From Adiantum capillus-veneris (lineage: Eukaryota; Streptophyta; Polypodiopsida; Polypodiales; Pteridaceae), in contig CM043960.1 of NCBI GenBank assembly GCA_014529385.2, positions 25,610,396 through 25,674,395 on the forward strand: 64,000 bases of DNA, given 5' to 3'. A program made the position numbers and the translations under genes. A model generated the notes under the pieces. The model was not told the origin of the DNA and did not search any database. It saw only the letters and a program-made list of their open reading frames with translations. This document shows, piece by piece, positions 9,801-20,397 of this stretch (within the stretch, counting starts at the first letter, position 1; every line of letters begins with the position of its first letter).

Positions 9801-10104
9801 CTGCTGACAGTGTGAGGTCTTGTGCCAGGACAGTTTGCTGGACTAAATACACATCTTGAGTTCATCTGAGCTATTGCTTAGAGGCTTAATGAGCAGACAT
9901 TTTCCTCTGGTTGTAATGGATGAGTGTGTTAATGGGGATCATTGGACTGAATTCAACATGTCGTTTTTTATTTGATATGATAAGCGTACAAGGTATTTTC
10001 ATGACGGTGTGTTGTGTGTGTTATCATTTGTAGAACTGCTCTTTAATGCATGCTGGAAGTATGATAGCCAATTGCTGACAAGCTGCTACTTAACTATTTT
10101 GCAG

Positions 10105-10188
10105 GTCCATGATGAAAAGGGAAGGGCGCTTGCTCCATTTGTAGAAAGGGATGCGATGAGAAAAGAAAGACAAGCCCGCCAGTTGTAG
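10105..10188 (+). other. Candidate terminal exon of a host gene
   Basis: A good acceptor (TTAACTATTTTGCAG) precedes 28 codons including the TAG at 10186-10188. The frame is protein-like and charged (VHDEKGRALAPFVERDAM, then RKERQARQL). The other two frames stop quickly. It would follow the piece at 9517-9624 across a 480-bp GT-AG intron in phase 0. The AT-rich DNA after the stop would be 3' UTR. I do not recognise the protein. Confidence 0.35.
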
Positions 10189-11117
10189 AAAAGGAAAAGC
10201 TTAGTGCTAAATTAATAGTTCTCCTTGTATGGAAAAATAGACACGGTGTAAAAAGTGTCTCTCTTTTAGGACAAAAATGTATCTTTAAATAGTAGTAGTA
10301 GTTTCTAATGTGTGACTCTATTCTAGGTCCCGTACTTTTACTGGCACCTCTTCTTTTCTTCTTTTTCTTCTTTTCTGCTTTTTGATCAGACTAGTGCTTG
10401 TGTATGATTTCGGAGTACTTATAAGGTGTTGTAATAGGTTGAAATAACCATTGGAGTGGCTTCAACAATGACTTTATGCATCTGAGTTTTGTCGCTCAAC
10501 AACTCCTCATGTGAGGATTCTTCTAGCTTCTTTTACTAATCCAAGGGGCAAAGGAGGATGGTATATTGCTCAGGTGAATCCACCCCTACATCCATAAGCT
10601 CTTGGGATTTGTTGTTTGACAAGTCTCGGCGCGTAGGCTCGCAAACATTGTTCTTCTCTTCCTATTTATTTACGAAATAAAACTCAACATAGTGACTGGT
10701 AGGAGATAGCTCTGTTTTTTACTGTTTAGTATTTTTAAGCTCTGCTTGAAAAGCTTGAAAGACAGATGTACAACACTAAGAGATGAACTTATTTTCTCCA
10801 CTATGGTTTGTTAAACAACCCCACCAAAAGGCAAAATCTCTATAGCGCATTCCTATGTTGATTTTCCGTACCCATCTGCAAATTTTACCGAAGTAAAAAG
10901 TTTATGTGTATTTGGAAGAGAAAACAAAACCATGTAAAAGTCACTTGCTCCTTGAAAAACACCTTCACCATGCGAGGCTTCAAGAAATTGAGAAGAAAAT
11001 CATTAGATTGAGAATGGAGTTTTTGAAGCCAAAAAACATCTTCTTGTTGCTTGTACATACAAAGAAAAATGCTATTTTTATCATCAAACTCAGCTTTATG
11101 TCATTATTGATAGAGAG
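10189..11117. other. AT-rich unassigned stretch
   Basis: No coding motif, transposon end or RNA gene is visible. If the exon before it is real, the first few hundred bases may be its 3' UTR. A 77-codon plus-strand frame at 10906-11136 has no recognisable feature. Confidence 0.4.
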
Positions 11118-11216
11118 TAGATATTGGCCCTACTAAGCAGGTTTGAAAATCTGCATACTATTGCAGATTAGATATTGGCCCTACTAAGCAAATTTGAAAA
11201 TCTGCATACTATTGCA
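11118..11216 (+). repeat. 51-bp direct tandem duplication
   Basis: Units 11118-11168 and 11169-11216 both begin TAGATATTGGCCCTACTAAG and differ at only a couple of bases. The stop of the chimeric minus-strand frame (11168) lies at the unit boundary. Confidence 0.85.
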
Positions 11217-11689
11217 TTTAATCTACTTAGTTGAGTCTTCAGAGTTATGACCCCTTTTTCTAGCAACAAAATATGCTCTACTAATTTCATCACTTGGATG
11301 TCAGCAACATTCACGCCATAATTCTCAGCAGCATCTTTCAAAGCATGTATAGCTGCAACAACTTCTGATCGAAGAGGAGCTTGGTTGTTGGTTTGATCTC
11401 CAATCGGTTCTTTTAGAACTCCAATCAGCATGTCTTCTATCCTCTTGATTTGTGGGTCTTCAATTGGGAAAAATGAGTCATATGCTTGTGTGTCTTCCAA
11501 TGTAAGTAGCTGGTCCTCATTGTCTTGCTCCATTCTTGCATTGCAAAGATCAAACCAAATCCTTGATTTGATTCGTTTTTTCATAACTAAAGCTGCCCCT
11601 TGATGGAAATTGATGCGTGAAGCAACCATGGTGTGATGGATTACTTCGGTAATAGTAGCAGGCTGTTGAGAGTTGATGTATTCGGCCAT
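11168..11689 (-). CDS. Chimeric ORF: chromovirus gag piece fused to unknown sequence
   Basis: 173 codons. Residues 1-31 (MAEYINSQQPATITEVIHHT...) are a near copy of the gag segment at 18978 in the neighbouring chromovirus. From about 11597 downwards the DNA and protein stop matching that element. The remaining 142 or so residues are unrelated to it but stay in one open frame, rich in acidic residues and leucine (QIKRIEDMLIGVL, IQVMKLVEHILLLEKG), with a helical look. I do not recognise them. Captured host sequence, part of another element, or chance readthrough into flanking DNA are all possible. Confidence 0.4.
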   Translation of the reverse strand: MAEYINSQQPATITEVIHHTMVASRINFHQGAALVMKKRIKSRIWFDLCNARMEQDNEDQLLTLEDTQAYDSFFPIEDPQIKRIEDMLIGVLKEPIGDQTNNQAPLRSEVVAAIHALKDAAENYGVNVADIQVMKLVEHILLLEKGVITLKTQLSRLNAIVCRFSNLLSRANI

Positions 11690-12693
11690 CTCTTCAGGTA
11701 ATCCCGCACAGAATTGTTGCCTTTGCTCGGCAAAATCTATCTTTTGAAAGACAGTAGCTTTGAGATGTAAATCCCAAACTTGTCTACATATTTGTGGATA
11801 GACTCATGGGAGAGGAGCTTCAAGCTGCGCCATTCGGTAAGCACTTTGTCCTTTGCATCGCTTGCAAGGAATTGCTTCATGATGGAAACTTGTAGAGTTT
11901 TCCATGTCTTTGGGGCTTCACCATTTCCACGAAGGCTAGCCCACCATTGACGAGCTCATTTTTGGAAGTGCATAGCTACATGGCGTAGATTGGAGGACTC
12001 TGTGAAGCCCTCATCTCCAAAGGCCGCATCAAATTGCTGGATGAAGGCCAACACTTTGTCGGTAGCACCGAAGGTGCCATCATAGGTGAGAAAAGAGATA
12101 CTCTTTCCTCCCTCCTTGAACTTATTTAGCTTTTGTGACCTTCGCCATGCAGGAAATGATTTGCGATGTCCTCCCCTCTTGTATTCTCTAGGAGAATAGC
12201 CATAACTTTCATCGGAAGAGGAGGAAGGTGAAGAAGAAGGAGAAGAGGGTGACCTCTTCCTAGACCTTTTCTTACTTTGTTTCCTCTCTTGCCTTTCAGA
12301 ATGATGAGGAGAAGGACTATGTGTTGATCTTTTCCTCTTGGGAGGACTGGGCGATCGTCTAGACCGCTGTCTTCCTGGAGCCACATCTTTAGAGGAACTT
12401 AAACTTTCATTGCTTTCTTGCTCTTTGGATTCGTCCTCTCGAATGGGAGAGAGTCTTCTTTTGGGGGTCTCCTCAAGAGGCCTCCTAAGCTCTCTCTCCT
12501 CTTGCAGAGGAAGGGAAATTCCATAAGCACGAAGTTGTTGAGTAACTTCGGCTTGCAAAGCAGGGTTTCCCATAGCTTGTGGCAATCTAGTGACGAGATA
12601 ATTCACAAACATGGGAGCATCATCATTAGCACCTTCATGTGCAAAATCAAAGCTATCAATGTTCATTGTACTCTCTTGATTATTGTCAGCCAT
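11597..12693 (-). pseudogene. gag: Second, truncated chromovirus gag unit
   Basis: This region repeats 18890-19983 at about 98-99 percent identity by eye. It starts with MADNNQESTMNIDSFDF and has the SR/KR-rich stretch (RRSPSPPKRKRSTHS) and the gag core (AFIQQFDAAFGDEGF). It carries a TGA at 11956-11958 where the other copy has TCA, and shares with that copy a one-base frameshift near TTTGGGATTTACATC. It ends abruptly at about 11597. Together with the leader at 12694-13107 it lies on the 3' side of the LTR at 13108, where flanking host DNA should be. Confidence 0.85.
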
Positions 12694-13094
12694 GTTAACA
12701 AAATCTATGTATGTACTTAGTGTATGCTTTGGAAATTCAAAACCTTAGTTGCCACTCCTCTTAGCCTTTGAAAATCGGCTCTTAAGTATCTACACCCACG
12801 GCTCGAAGTGGTTAATTATAGAGAGTAGATGAGTAGGTCTATCATAGCAGAGTTGCGAAGGGCTAGCTCCTTTCGGACTTCTTATGGCTCAATAATGGTA
12901 AAGCCATAGGCAAGTCTAACAAGACTCCATTATTAAGTCCAAAGCTCCCGAGGTGTGCACCATCCCCCACATAGTGGGCTCAACAAAACCGATAATAGAT
13001 CCCAGCTCCACTTACCCTATTATATTTAACAACATCAACCATTTATAGGCTACTTAAGGACCTCTCTTCTTAAGCAAGAAAAGAGAAACCAAAT

Positions 13095-13106
13095 GCTCTG
13101 ATACCA
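13095..13106 (-). other. Primer-binding site attached to the shared LTR
   Basis: The minus strand reads TGGTATCAGAGC one base beyond the LTR edge at 13108 and is followed by a leader (12694-13094) nearly identical to that at 19984-20384. Its presence shows that this LTR also works structurally as a 5' LTR for the truncated unit on the left. Confidence 0.88.
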
Positions 13107-13107
13107 A

Positions 13108-14720
13108 TGTAATGAAATTGGCCTATTTAACTTGAGAGTAGCGGAAATTAATGAGAGTACTTTTGAGAAATAACTTTGTGAGCATAACGGGTGAACATAA
13201 TTGAAGATAGCAACATAATCATAGCAATTAGTTAACTTGGCATGAACAATACTTTTGCAAGAGAGAGAATTTAGAGAACATGACAACAGTTGAGGACCGG
13301 ATTTATGTGGAGCCGGTTCCCCCTCCAATAGGCATTAGTCTTATGATTTCTCCCATTAAGAGAGACTTGTTACAATACAGTCTTTTTGTTCCTTGTGACC
13401 TAGGTGATGCAATGAAGATGGAAAGCTTCATGCATCACAAACATAACATAAACTTGAAGAAAGCTTTAACTATCCCAAGCCTCAGTCCCAAGACCTCAAA
13501 CACCTTCGAAGGTGGAGAGAGCTAGCAGGGAATGAGGGTAGGGAAGAGGAAGAAGAAACATTTCGTAGGAGAAAGAATTAGTTCCTCACTTATCATACTC
13601 TTGTTGCTAGCATACATAATAGCATAGTAATGAAGAAGAAGGAGATGGCAAGCTTAAGCATTGAAGCATGGCTCTTGGTTGGATTTGCACTCCATAGCCA
13701 AGAGTGTTGGTGTAGGCTCTCAACCTCTACTTGCTTGGTGAAGGAGAGGGAGCTCTTGCACTTTGCATAGCACACAATGAGAGTGTTTGTGCGTGTGTGT
13801 GTGGGTGAGTATACCCCCTAAGAAACCACCTAGCTAGCCTGGGTCGACCCCCCCTTGTAGCTCATGCTTGAAGCTCATTGGACCCCTCCAGACCTAGCCA
13901 ATCATAAGCAGGAGGCATTACAAGCAATAGGGGTAGCCTTGAGACAAGTGTCCCCCTTTCGCTTTTGAGAGAGAGAGCTAGATAAATGCTAAATCAATTA
14001 ATTAAATCTCCTAAATTACTATTGGACCCCTTGGGTGGCCAACCAATAGGCTTCAGGCATCTCATGAAGGTAACATAGGTAGGGGCCTGACATGTGTCCT
14101 TGCTACCTCTTCAAGCTTGGGCCTTCCTTGTGTGTGTGAGTGTGTGTTTTCTCTCTAGCCCCTAGGAAAAGGGCTCGCCCCCCCTCTTGTAGGGATCTTT
14201 TGACTTTTGGTGCTCAAGCACCTTAGTCATCAAGCATGACTAAGCACTTGGACTAGGGTGTATTCCCACAAGCATCTCAGGCAAGCATGTCAAAGCACCT
14301 CGAGCACCTTAATCAAGTAGCAAGTCAATCACCTCAAGCATGTAGCAGATCAAGCACCTCAAGCACCTTAATCAAACACCTCAAGCATGACAAGCACCTC
14401 AAGCACGACAAGCACCTCGAGCTTGGGCCGGGTTCCCGCCTCAAGCTCAACCCTAGCTTACCTAAGGTCAAAGGAATTTTACACACATTATTGGAGGTCT
14501 TCAATGAAGCTAACCCTAAGGTCTTATGCTCCATTGGTTAGTCTTGCTCTTTGATAGACCATCTCTCATTTGGGCCCCTTTACCATTGGCCCCGTGTTGA
14601 GATAGATCTATAAGCACATATCTATATCTTAACACTTGTTCCCGTTTATTCTCCCACATTAAGTGATCAATTTAAGATGAGAAAATCATTTGGGTTGGTT
14701 AGATATTAGATTTTATGACA
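13108..14720 (-). repeat. 3' LTR of the chromovirus (shared with the left unit)
   Basis: 1,613 bp. On the minus strand it starts TGTCATAAAATC and ends TTTCATTACA. It matches 20398-22012 with scattered substitutions, about 1-2 percent by eye. It is bounded on the right by a PPT, as a 3' LTR should be, but on the left by a PBS and leader. Confidence 0.93.
14205..14425 (+). repeat. AAGCACCTC-rich degenerate tandem repeat within LTR
   Basis: Short units of about 15-20 bases built on AAGCACCTCAAGCA recur a dozen times inside the LTR. The corresponding stretch in the other LTR is at about 21488-21716, so the repeat is part of the element rather than a later expansion. Confidence 0.75.
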
Positions 14721-14758
14721 TTACCTCTCTCTTGAAATCATAGTCGTCCTCGACTATG
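14721..14758 (-). other. Polypurine tract and upstream hairpin of the chromovirus
   Basis: The minus strand reads AAGAGAGAGGTAA (14721-14733) just before the 3' LTR. Six bases upstream, at 14739-14758, is a perfect 8-bp stem with a 4-base loop (CATAGTCG, AGGA, CGACTATG). The same hairpin occurs before the PPT of the related element at 30072-30091. Confidence 0.8.
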
Positions 14759-15052
14759 GGGTAGAAGAGATAAAGCCTTAGTCATTAGTCAATCTTACTT
14801 AGCGGGTAGAGGATCCCTTTTTACCCTACGACATCTTTCCAAGATGGATGACTAATCCATTTGGTGCTTGGGAGACATAGCTGCCGCAAGCATGTCTGCT
14901 CTTTAGTCCATGTCATTCTCCCAAAGTAGAGTGACAAATTCTACTTGGTGTTTGAGAGACGTCGTCATCACAAACATGATTCTAAGCATGCATACTAGTT
15001 AAATTTGTGCACAATTAGAAAGAGGACTAGTCTTATAAGACAAAAACATGAG
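14759..15052 (-). other. 3' untranslated region of the chromovirus
   Basis: About 290 bases between the end of the pol frame and the PPT. No ORF is seen. Part of it (about 14900-15052) is repeated in the inverted-repeat arms at 28551 and 29690. Confidence 0.7.
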
Positions 15053-15502
15053 TCATTTAAAAGAAATTTGTACATTTGCGTACTCTAATGTATCATTGTA
15101 AGCATTGACAAGGTTCATACTATCCTTAAGCTGTACTCCTTGCATCCATCTAGCATCTTCAAAAGGATAATTTTTGAACTTAATAAGATACTGTCGGATA
15201 ATCTTACCATGTCGTAGTACCTTGTCTTCATGCCGATGGACGGCTTCGGGTTGTAGCACCTCTTCTTGGTCTTCAACTTCGGGAGGGTCTTCAATACTTG
15301 GTTCAGTTGGTGGCTCTCCTTTGTAGGGCTTAAGTAGGCTTACATGAAAGGCATTGTGTATTAGCCAATGGTTGGGCAACTTGAGTTGATAAGCCGTCAC
15401 ATTGATGGGCTTCAAGATTTGGAAAGGACCATAGTATCTTTTTGCTAGTTTAGCATAATACTTTTGATGGCCCGTAGGATTTTTGCCCGTCGTTTGCCTC
15501 AA
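15053..15502 (-). pseudogene. Integrase C-terminus and chromodomain
   Basis: 149 codons, in the same frame as the integrase core but separated from it by a TAA at about 15539. It contains the integrase C-terminal block (YAKLAKRYYGPFQILKPI; HNAFHVSLLKPYKG) and then a chromodomain-like module (EEVLQPEAVHRHEDKVLRHG, followed by YLIKFKNYPFEDARWM). In chromoviruses this module is thought to steer integration to particular chromatin. Two aromatic positions usually used to read methyl-lysine are not obvious, so it may be of the divergent group II type. Confidence 0.85.
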
Positions 15503-15538
15503 TCGAGTCTTAGGAAACTTGAGTAAGACCCAATCATT

Positions 15539-16198
15539 TTATTTGAATATTAAGGCTCTTCTGTGCTTATCAGCAGCAGCTTTTTGCCTTTGTTGAGAGA
15601 TGGATATAGCCTCCCTAATCTTTTCAAAAGATTCTTGTAAGTCACGGCTATACTCATCGGCGACGAAGATCTTCCCATGTACTTTGAGTAGCAAGGGACT
15701 TTTAGGTCTTCCCTCAATGATCTCAAAAGGTGCTTTTCCTGTAGAAGTATGTACAGTATTATTGTAAGCATACTCTACAAGAGGTAAGTACTTTTCCCAT
15801 TGTGAGCGTTGATCTACTTCGGTAACATACGTCTTGAGTAGATTGAGTATCGTAAGATTGGCTATCTGACTTTGGCCATCCGTTTGTGGGTGATAGGACG
15901 AAGAGAAATTCAATCTTGTTCCTAGATTTTCAAAGAGACCTTTCCAAAAATTAATGGTCATTCTAGGATCTCTATCTGACACGATGGATGTGGGTAATCC
16001 ATGGTGCTTGAAAATCTGAGATATGAAGAGAGTTGCCATTTGATGTGCCTTAATAGTCTTTTTGACAGGAATAAAATGTGCTTGCTTGCTAAACCTGTCG
16101 ACTATTGTCCATATTCCTGTATTCCCATGGATAGACTTGGGTAATCCAAAGATGAAATCCATGGATATACTCTCCCATGGTGAATTTGGAATTGGCAA
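15539..16198 (-). pseudogene. Integrase catalytic core of the chromovirus
   Basis: 219 codons. The DDE residues are visible: D in ISMDFIFGLPKS, D in SIVSDRDPRMT and E of the third motif within HTSTGKAPFEII context upstream (HPQTDGQSQIANL shows Q-I where Q-A/V-E is usual, so the catalytic E appears changed). The frame joins the H2C2 zinc site segment across an in-frame TAA at 16217-16219 and the chromodomain segment across another TAA. The known role is insertion of the cDNA into chromosomal DNA. This copy is unlikely to be active. Confidence 0.8.
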
Positions 16199-16216
16199 TG
16201 GCTGGAGTAATCCAGG

Positions 16217-16888
16217 TTACTTCCCTCTATCATACTTGGTTTTTTGGCATACTACACATTTTGATACATACTCTTGTATGTCCACTTTCATGGTAGGCCA
16301 ATAGAAGTACTTCTCTACTCCTCGGAGAGTAGGTTGAATAACTCTATGCCCCGCATATGGAGGAGCATGGGATTCATACATAACTTTCTCACGAAGGGAA
16401 TGGGTAACACATAGCCTATTGCCGTGGATAAGATAACCATCTTGCAAGGTGAATGGTTCCTCTTTCTTCCCCAAAGCAAGGGCTGACATTATGTCTCTAA
16501 AGTCAAGGTCAGTAGCATACTCATCTATCATAGAGGATAGATCATTGTGAGTAGCTATAGACACCGCATTAACTTTTGGTTGTCGTGAAAGCGCATCGGC
16601 AACTTGATTGTGCTTACCAGCTATGTGAGCAATATGGAAATTAAATTGTGAAAGAAAATTTTCCCACCTCATTTGTTTGTCGGAAAGCTTGGTTTGCGTC
16701 ATGAAATACTTGAGAATTTGGTGGTCGGTTCGTAGGATAAATGGAGTCCCCAATAGGTAGTGCTTCCATGTGTCTAGGGCATGTAGAACAGCTAAAAGCT
16801 CTTTCTCATAAATGCCCAAGACTCGTTCATCAATATTGAGCCTTCGGCTCGTAGGATAAATGGAGTCCCCAATAGGTAGTGCTTCCAT
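16217..16888 (-). pseudogene. RNase H distal part and integrase H2C2 site
   Basis: 223 codons. It starts inside RNase H (YEKELLAVLHALDTWKHYLL; FILRTDHQILKYF; VADALSRQ), continues through a linker and ends in the integrase zinc-binding H2C2 site (ESHAPPYAGHR..., then CVVCQKTKYD). The first 30 or so codons repeat the end of the upstream frame because of the 119-bp duplication, which shifts the frame between the two halves of RNase H. Confidence 0.85.
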
Positions 16889-16969
16889 GTGTCTAGGGCA
16901 TGTAGAACAGCTAAAAGCTCTTTCTCATAAATGCCCAAGACTCATTCATCAATATTGAGCCTTCGGCTC
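16732..16969 (-). repeat. 119-bp tandem duplication inside RNase H
   Basis: Units 16732-16850 and 16851-16969 both begin GTAGGATAAATGGAGTCCCC and are almost identical. Because 119 is not a multiple of three, the duplication breaks the polyprotein frame. It must post-date most other changes, since the units have barely diverged. Confidence 0.92.
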
Positions 16970-18978
16970 TCATATGCTATGGCATGCCCTTCTTGAAGCA
17001 AAACTGCTCCAAGGCAATCACCACAAGCATCACATTGGACCTCAAATGGCTTTGAGAGATCCGGAAGCACGAGGACTGGTTGGGAAGTAAGCTTCTCTTT
17101 GAGCTTTTCAAAAGCATTTTTCTCCTTAGCAGTCCATACAAACTTAACGTTCTTCTTAGTTAAGTCGTGTAGTGGTCCTGCTACTTGAGAGAATTTTGCT
17201 ATGAAGCGTCTATAGTATGCACACATACCAACAAAGCTTCTTAGCTCATGTAGATTTCTTGGGTTAGGCCATGCTTTTATTACCTCTAACTTTGATGGAT
17301 CCATTTGGATACCATCTTTAGAGATAATATGACCTAGGTATTGAATCTCTTGAAGGAAGAATTCGCTTTTCTTTTGGTTGAGATAAAGCTTGTTCTCCCT
17401 CAATGCTTGAAAAATCACTTGGAGATGTTGCTTATGTTCCTCCAAAGACTTGGAGTAGATGATGATATCATCAAAGAACACTCCAGTGAATTTGCGATAT
17501 GGTCTAAAAATTTTCTCCATCAAACGATTGAACATAGCTGGTGCATTAGTCAAGCCAAAAGGCCTGACTAGATATTCATAAAGACCAAACGTTGTGCGAA
17601 ACGCGGTCTTTAAGATATCTTCATCCACTATCCTTATTTGATGATAGCCACTCTTAAGGTCAATCCTACTGAAGTAGGTAGAGCCTTGTAGCTTATCAAA
17701 CATATCTTCTACCCGAGGTACGAGAAATCTGTTTTTGATAGTGATATGGTTTAGTGCTCGATAGTCCACACACATACGGTATGTACCATCTTTCTTTTGC
17801 ACTAAAAGGACTGGAGAACAAAAGGGAGAGGAACTAGGCCTCACCATCCCTTTGTCTACCAGCTCTTGTACTTGCCTCATGAGCTCCTCTTGTTGAGCTT
17901 GTGAGACTCGATAAGGAGGCTTGTTAGGTGGTGAGCTTCCAGGAAGGAGCTCAATACGATGATCATCTTCTCCTCGTTTTGGAGGTAAGTCCCTAGGGAT
18001 ATCATCGATGAACACATCTTGGAATCCTTTTAGAAAATTAGACAAGTCTAACTCTTCTTGATTCCCATTATTTACATTTGATGAAACATTAGTATCTTTT
18101 AGAGACTCTTTGACAAAAATCATGTACGCAAAAACTGAGCTCTTCATTGACTTATCAAAAGCAAGAGGACTTACAAGTGGAATAGTGCGACCACGCTCAC
18201 TAGCATCTATATACATGTTCTTTCCCCTGTAGGTGAAGTAGATTTTCCTTTCAGGGAACTTCATGTTGGCAGCCATGCGATCAAACCATGGTGCCCCTAG
18301 GATAACATCCTCATGTTGGAGAGGAGAGATGAAGAAGTCTTCTTTGTCGACATAGCTTTGGACATGAAGCCTCAAATTCCCAATCAAGGGAGTAACGGAG
18401 GCTTGTTGTCCCTTGAAAGCTGCATCAGCCACTACTATATCTCCCATCTCAAAAGCTTGAATGCCCAACTTGGTGGCCAACTCCATTGATATGAAGTTGA
18501 GAGTAGAGCCAGGGTCAACCAGGATGAAGGCATCATGCTCTCTTACCTTTCCCCAAGCATAGGAGAGTGATGATCCTTTGCAATGAGCATCCTCTTTTGG
18601 AGCTTCGATGGTGGAAGCCCTAGGAGTCTCATTGCGAGTATTCTTCTTGGGGCAAGAACGATAGCCATGTCCTTGCTCCCCACACTTGAAACACTTATGG
18701 TCCTTGCGAAAAGCTTCAAGCTCTTCAGGAGAGAGTTTGTTTTTACCTTTGTAAACTCCCTTCTCCTTGGACCGATTTTTGTTGTTGTTGTTGTTGGAAG
18801 TGACTTGGGAATTATTTTGAGCATTGGTTTTCCCCTTTGCATCATTTTTGTCTTTGTTTTCCATGGGCTTGACATTACATCTAGGCCCTTGATGGAAATT
18901 GATGCGTGAAGCAACCATGGTGTGATGGATTACTTCGGTAATAGTAGCGGGCCGTTGAGAGTTGATGTATTCGGCCAT
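16942..18978 (-). pseudogene. pol: Gag C-terminus, protease, RT and start of RNase H
   Basis: 678 codons. The gag tail leads to a CCHC knuckle at 96-109 (CFKCGEQGHGYRSC). The retropepsin domain has D155-P-G (ILVDPGSTLNFIS), where D-S-G or D-T-G is expected, so proteolysis is doubtful. RT follows: KKDGTYRMCVDYRALN near 395-410, then YFSRIDLKSGYHQI, PFGLTNAPAMF and the catalytic FFDD at 501-504. RNase H begins with the D of FEVQCDACGD and is cut off by the 119-bp duplication. The gag frame upstream is joined only through two one-base shifts at about 19,023 and 19,070. Confidence 0.9.
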
Positions 18979-19026
18979 CTCTTCAGGTAATCCCGCATAG
19001 AATTGATGCCTTTGCTCGGCAAAAAT

Positions 19027-19983
19027 CTATCTTTTAAAAGACAATAGCCTTGAGATGTAAATCCCAAACTTGTCTACATATTTGTGGATAGACTCATGGG
19101 AGAGGAGCTCCAAGCTGCGCCATTCGGTAAGCACTTTGTCCTTTGCATCGCTTGCAAGGAATTGCTTCATGATGGAAACTTGTATAGTTTTCCATATCTT
19201 TGGGGCTTCACCATTTCCACGAAGACTAGCCCACCATTGACGAACTGATTTTTGGAAGTGCATAGCTACATGGCGTAGCTTGGAGGACTCTGTGAAGCCC
19301 TCATCTCCAAAGGCCGCATCAAATTGCTGGATGAAGGCCAACACTCTGTCGGTAGCACCGAAGGTGCTATCATAGGTGAGAAAAGAGATACTCTTTCCTC
19401 CCTCCTTGAACTTCTTTAGCTTTTGTGACCTTCGCCATGCAGGAAATGATTTGCGATGTCCTCCCCTCTTGTATTCTCTAGGAGAATAGCCATAACTTTC
19501 ATCGGAAGAGGAGGAAGGTGAAGAAGAAGGAGAAGAGGGTGACCTCTTCCTAGACCTTTTCTTCCTTTGTTTCCTCTCTTGCCTTTCAGAATGATGAGGA
19601 TAAGGACTATGTGTTGATCTTTTCCTCTTGGGAGGAGTGGGCGATCGTCTAGACCGCTGTCTTCGTGGAGCCACATCTTCAGAGGAACTTAAACTTTCAT
19701 TGCTTTCTTGCTCTTTGGATTCGTCCTCTCGAATGGGAGAGAGTCTTCTTTTGGGGGTCTCCTCAAGAGGCCTCCTAAGCTCTCTCTCCTCTTGGAGAGG
19801 AAGGGAAATTCCATAAGCACGAAGTTGTTGAGTAACTTCGGCTTGCAAAGCAGGGTTTCCCATAGCTTGTTGCAATCTAGTGACGAGATAATTCACAAAC
19901 ATGGGAGCATCATCATTAGCACCTTCATGTGCAAAATCAAAGCTATCAATGTTCATTGTACTCTCTTGATTATTGTCAGCCAT
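19027..19983 (-). pseudogene. gag: Chromovirus gag N-terminal and core region
   Basis: The likely start is the ATG at 19983 (MADNNQESTMNIDSFDF); an ATG further upstream in frame at 20025 has no conserved context. An acidic N terminus leads to an Arg/Ser/Lys-rich block (about residues 100-165) and the gag core (VLAFIQQFDAAFGDEGF; QWWASLRGNGEAP; MKQFLASDAKDKVL). The frame runs off at IYISRLLSFKR because of a one-base loss shared with the second unit at 11.7 kb. Confidence 0.85.
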
Positions 19984-20384
19984 GTTAACAAAATTTATGT
20001 ATGTACTTAGTGTATGATTTGGCAATTCAAAACCTTAGTTGCCACTCCTCTTAGCCTTTCAAAATCGGCTCTTAAGTATCTACACCCACGGCTCGAAGTG
20101 GTTAATTATAGAGAGTAGATGAGTAGGTCTATCATAGCAGAGTTGCGAAGGGATAGCTCCTTTCGGACTTCTTATGGCTCAATAATGGTAAAGCCATAGG
20201 CAAGTCTAAAAATACTCCATTATTAAGTCCAAATCTCCCGAGGTGTGCACCATCCCCCACATAGTGGGCTCAACAAAACCGATAATAGATCCCAGTTCCA
20301 ATTACCCTATTATAATTAACAACATCAACCACTTATAGGCTACTTAAGGACCTCTCTTCTTAAGCAAGAAAAGAGAAACCAAAT

Positions 20385-20396
20385 GCTCTGATACCA
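20385..20396 (-). other. Primer-binding site of the chromovirus
   Basis: TGGTATCAGAGC on the minus strand, one base after the 5' LTR edge at 20398; tRNA-iMet type. The leader 19984-20384 follows and holds no ORF. Confidence 0.92.
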
Positions 20397-20397
20397 A

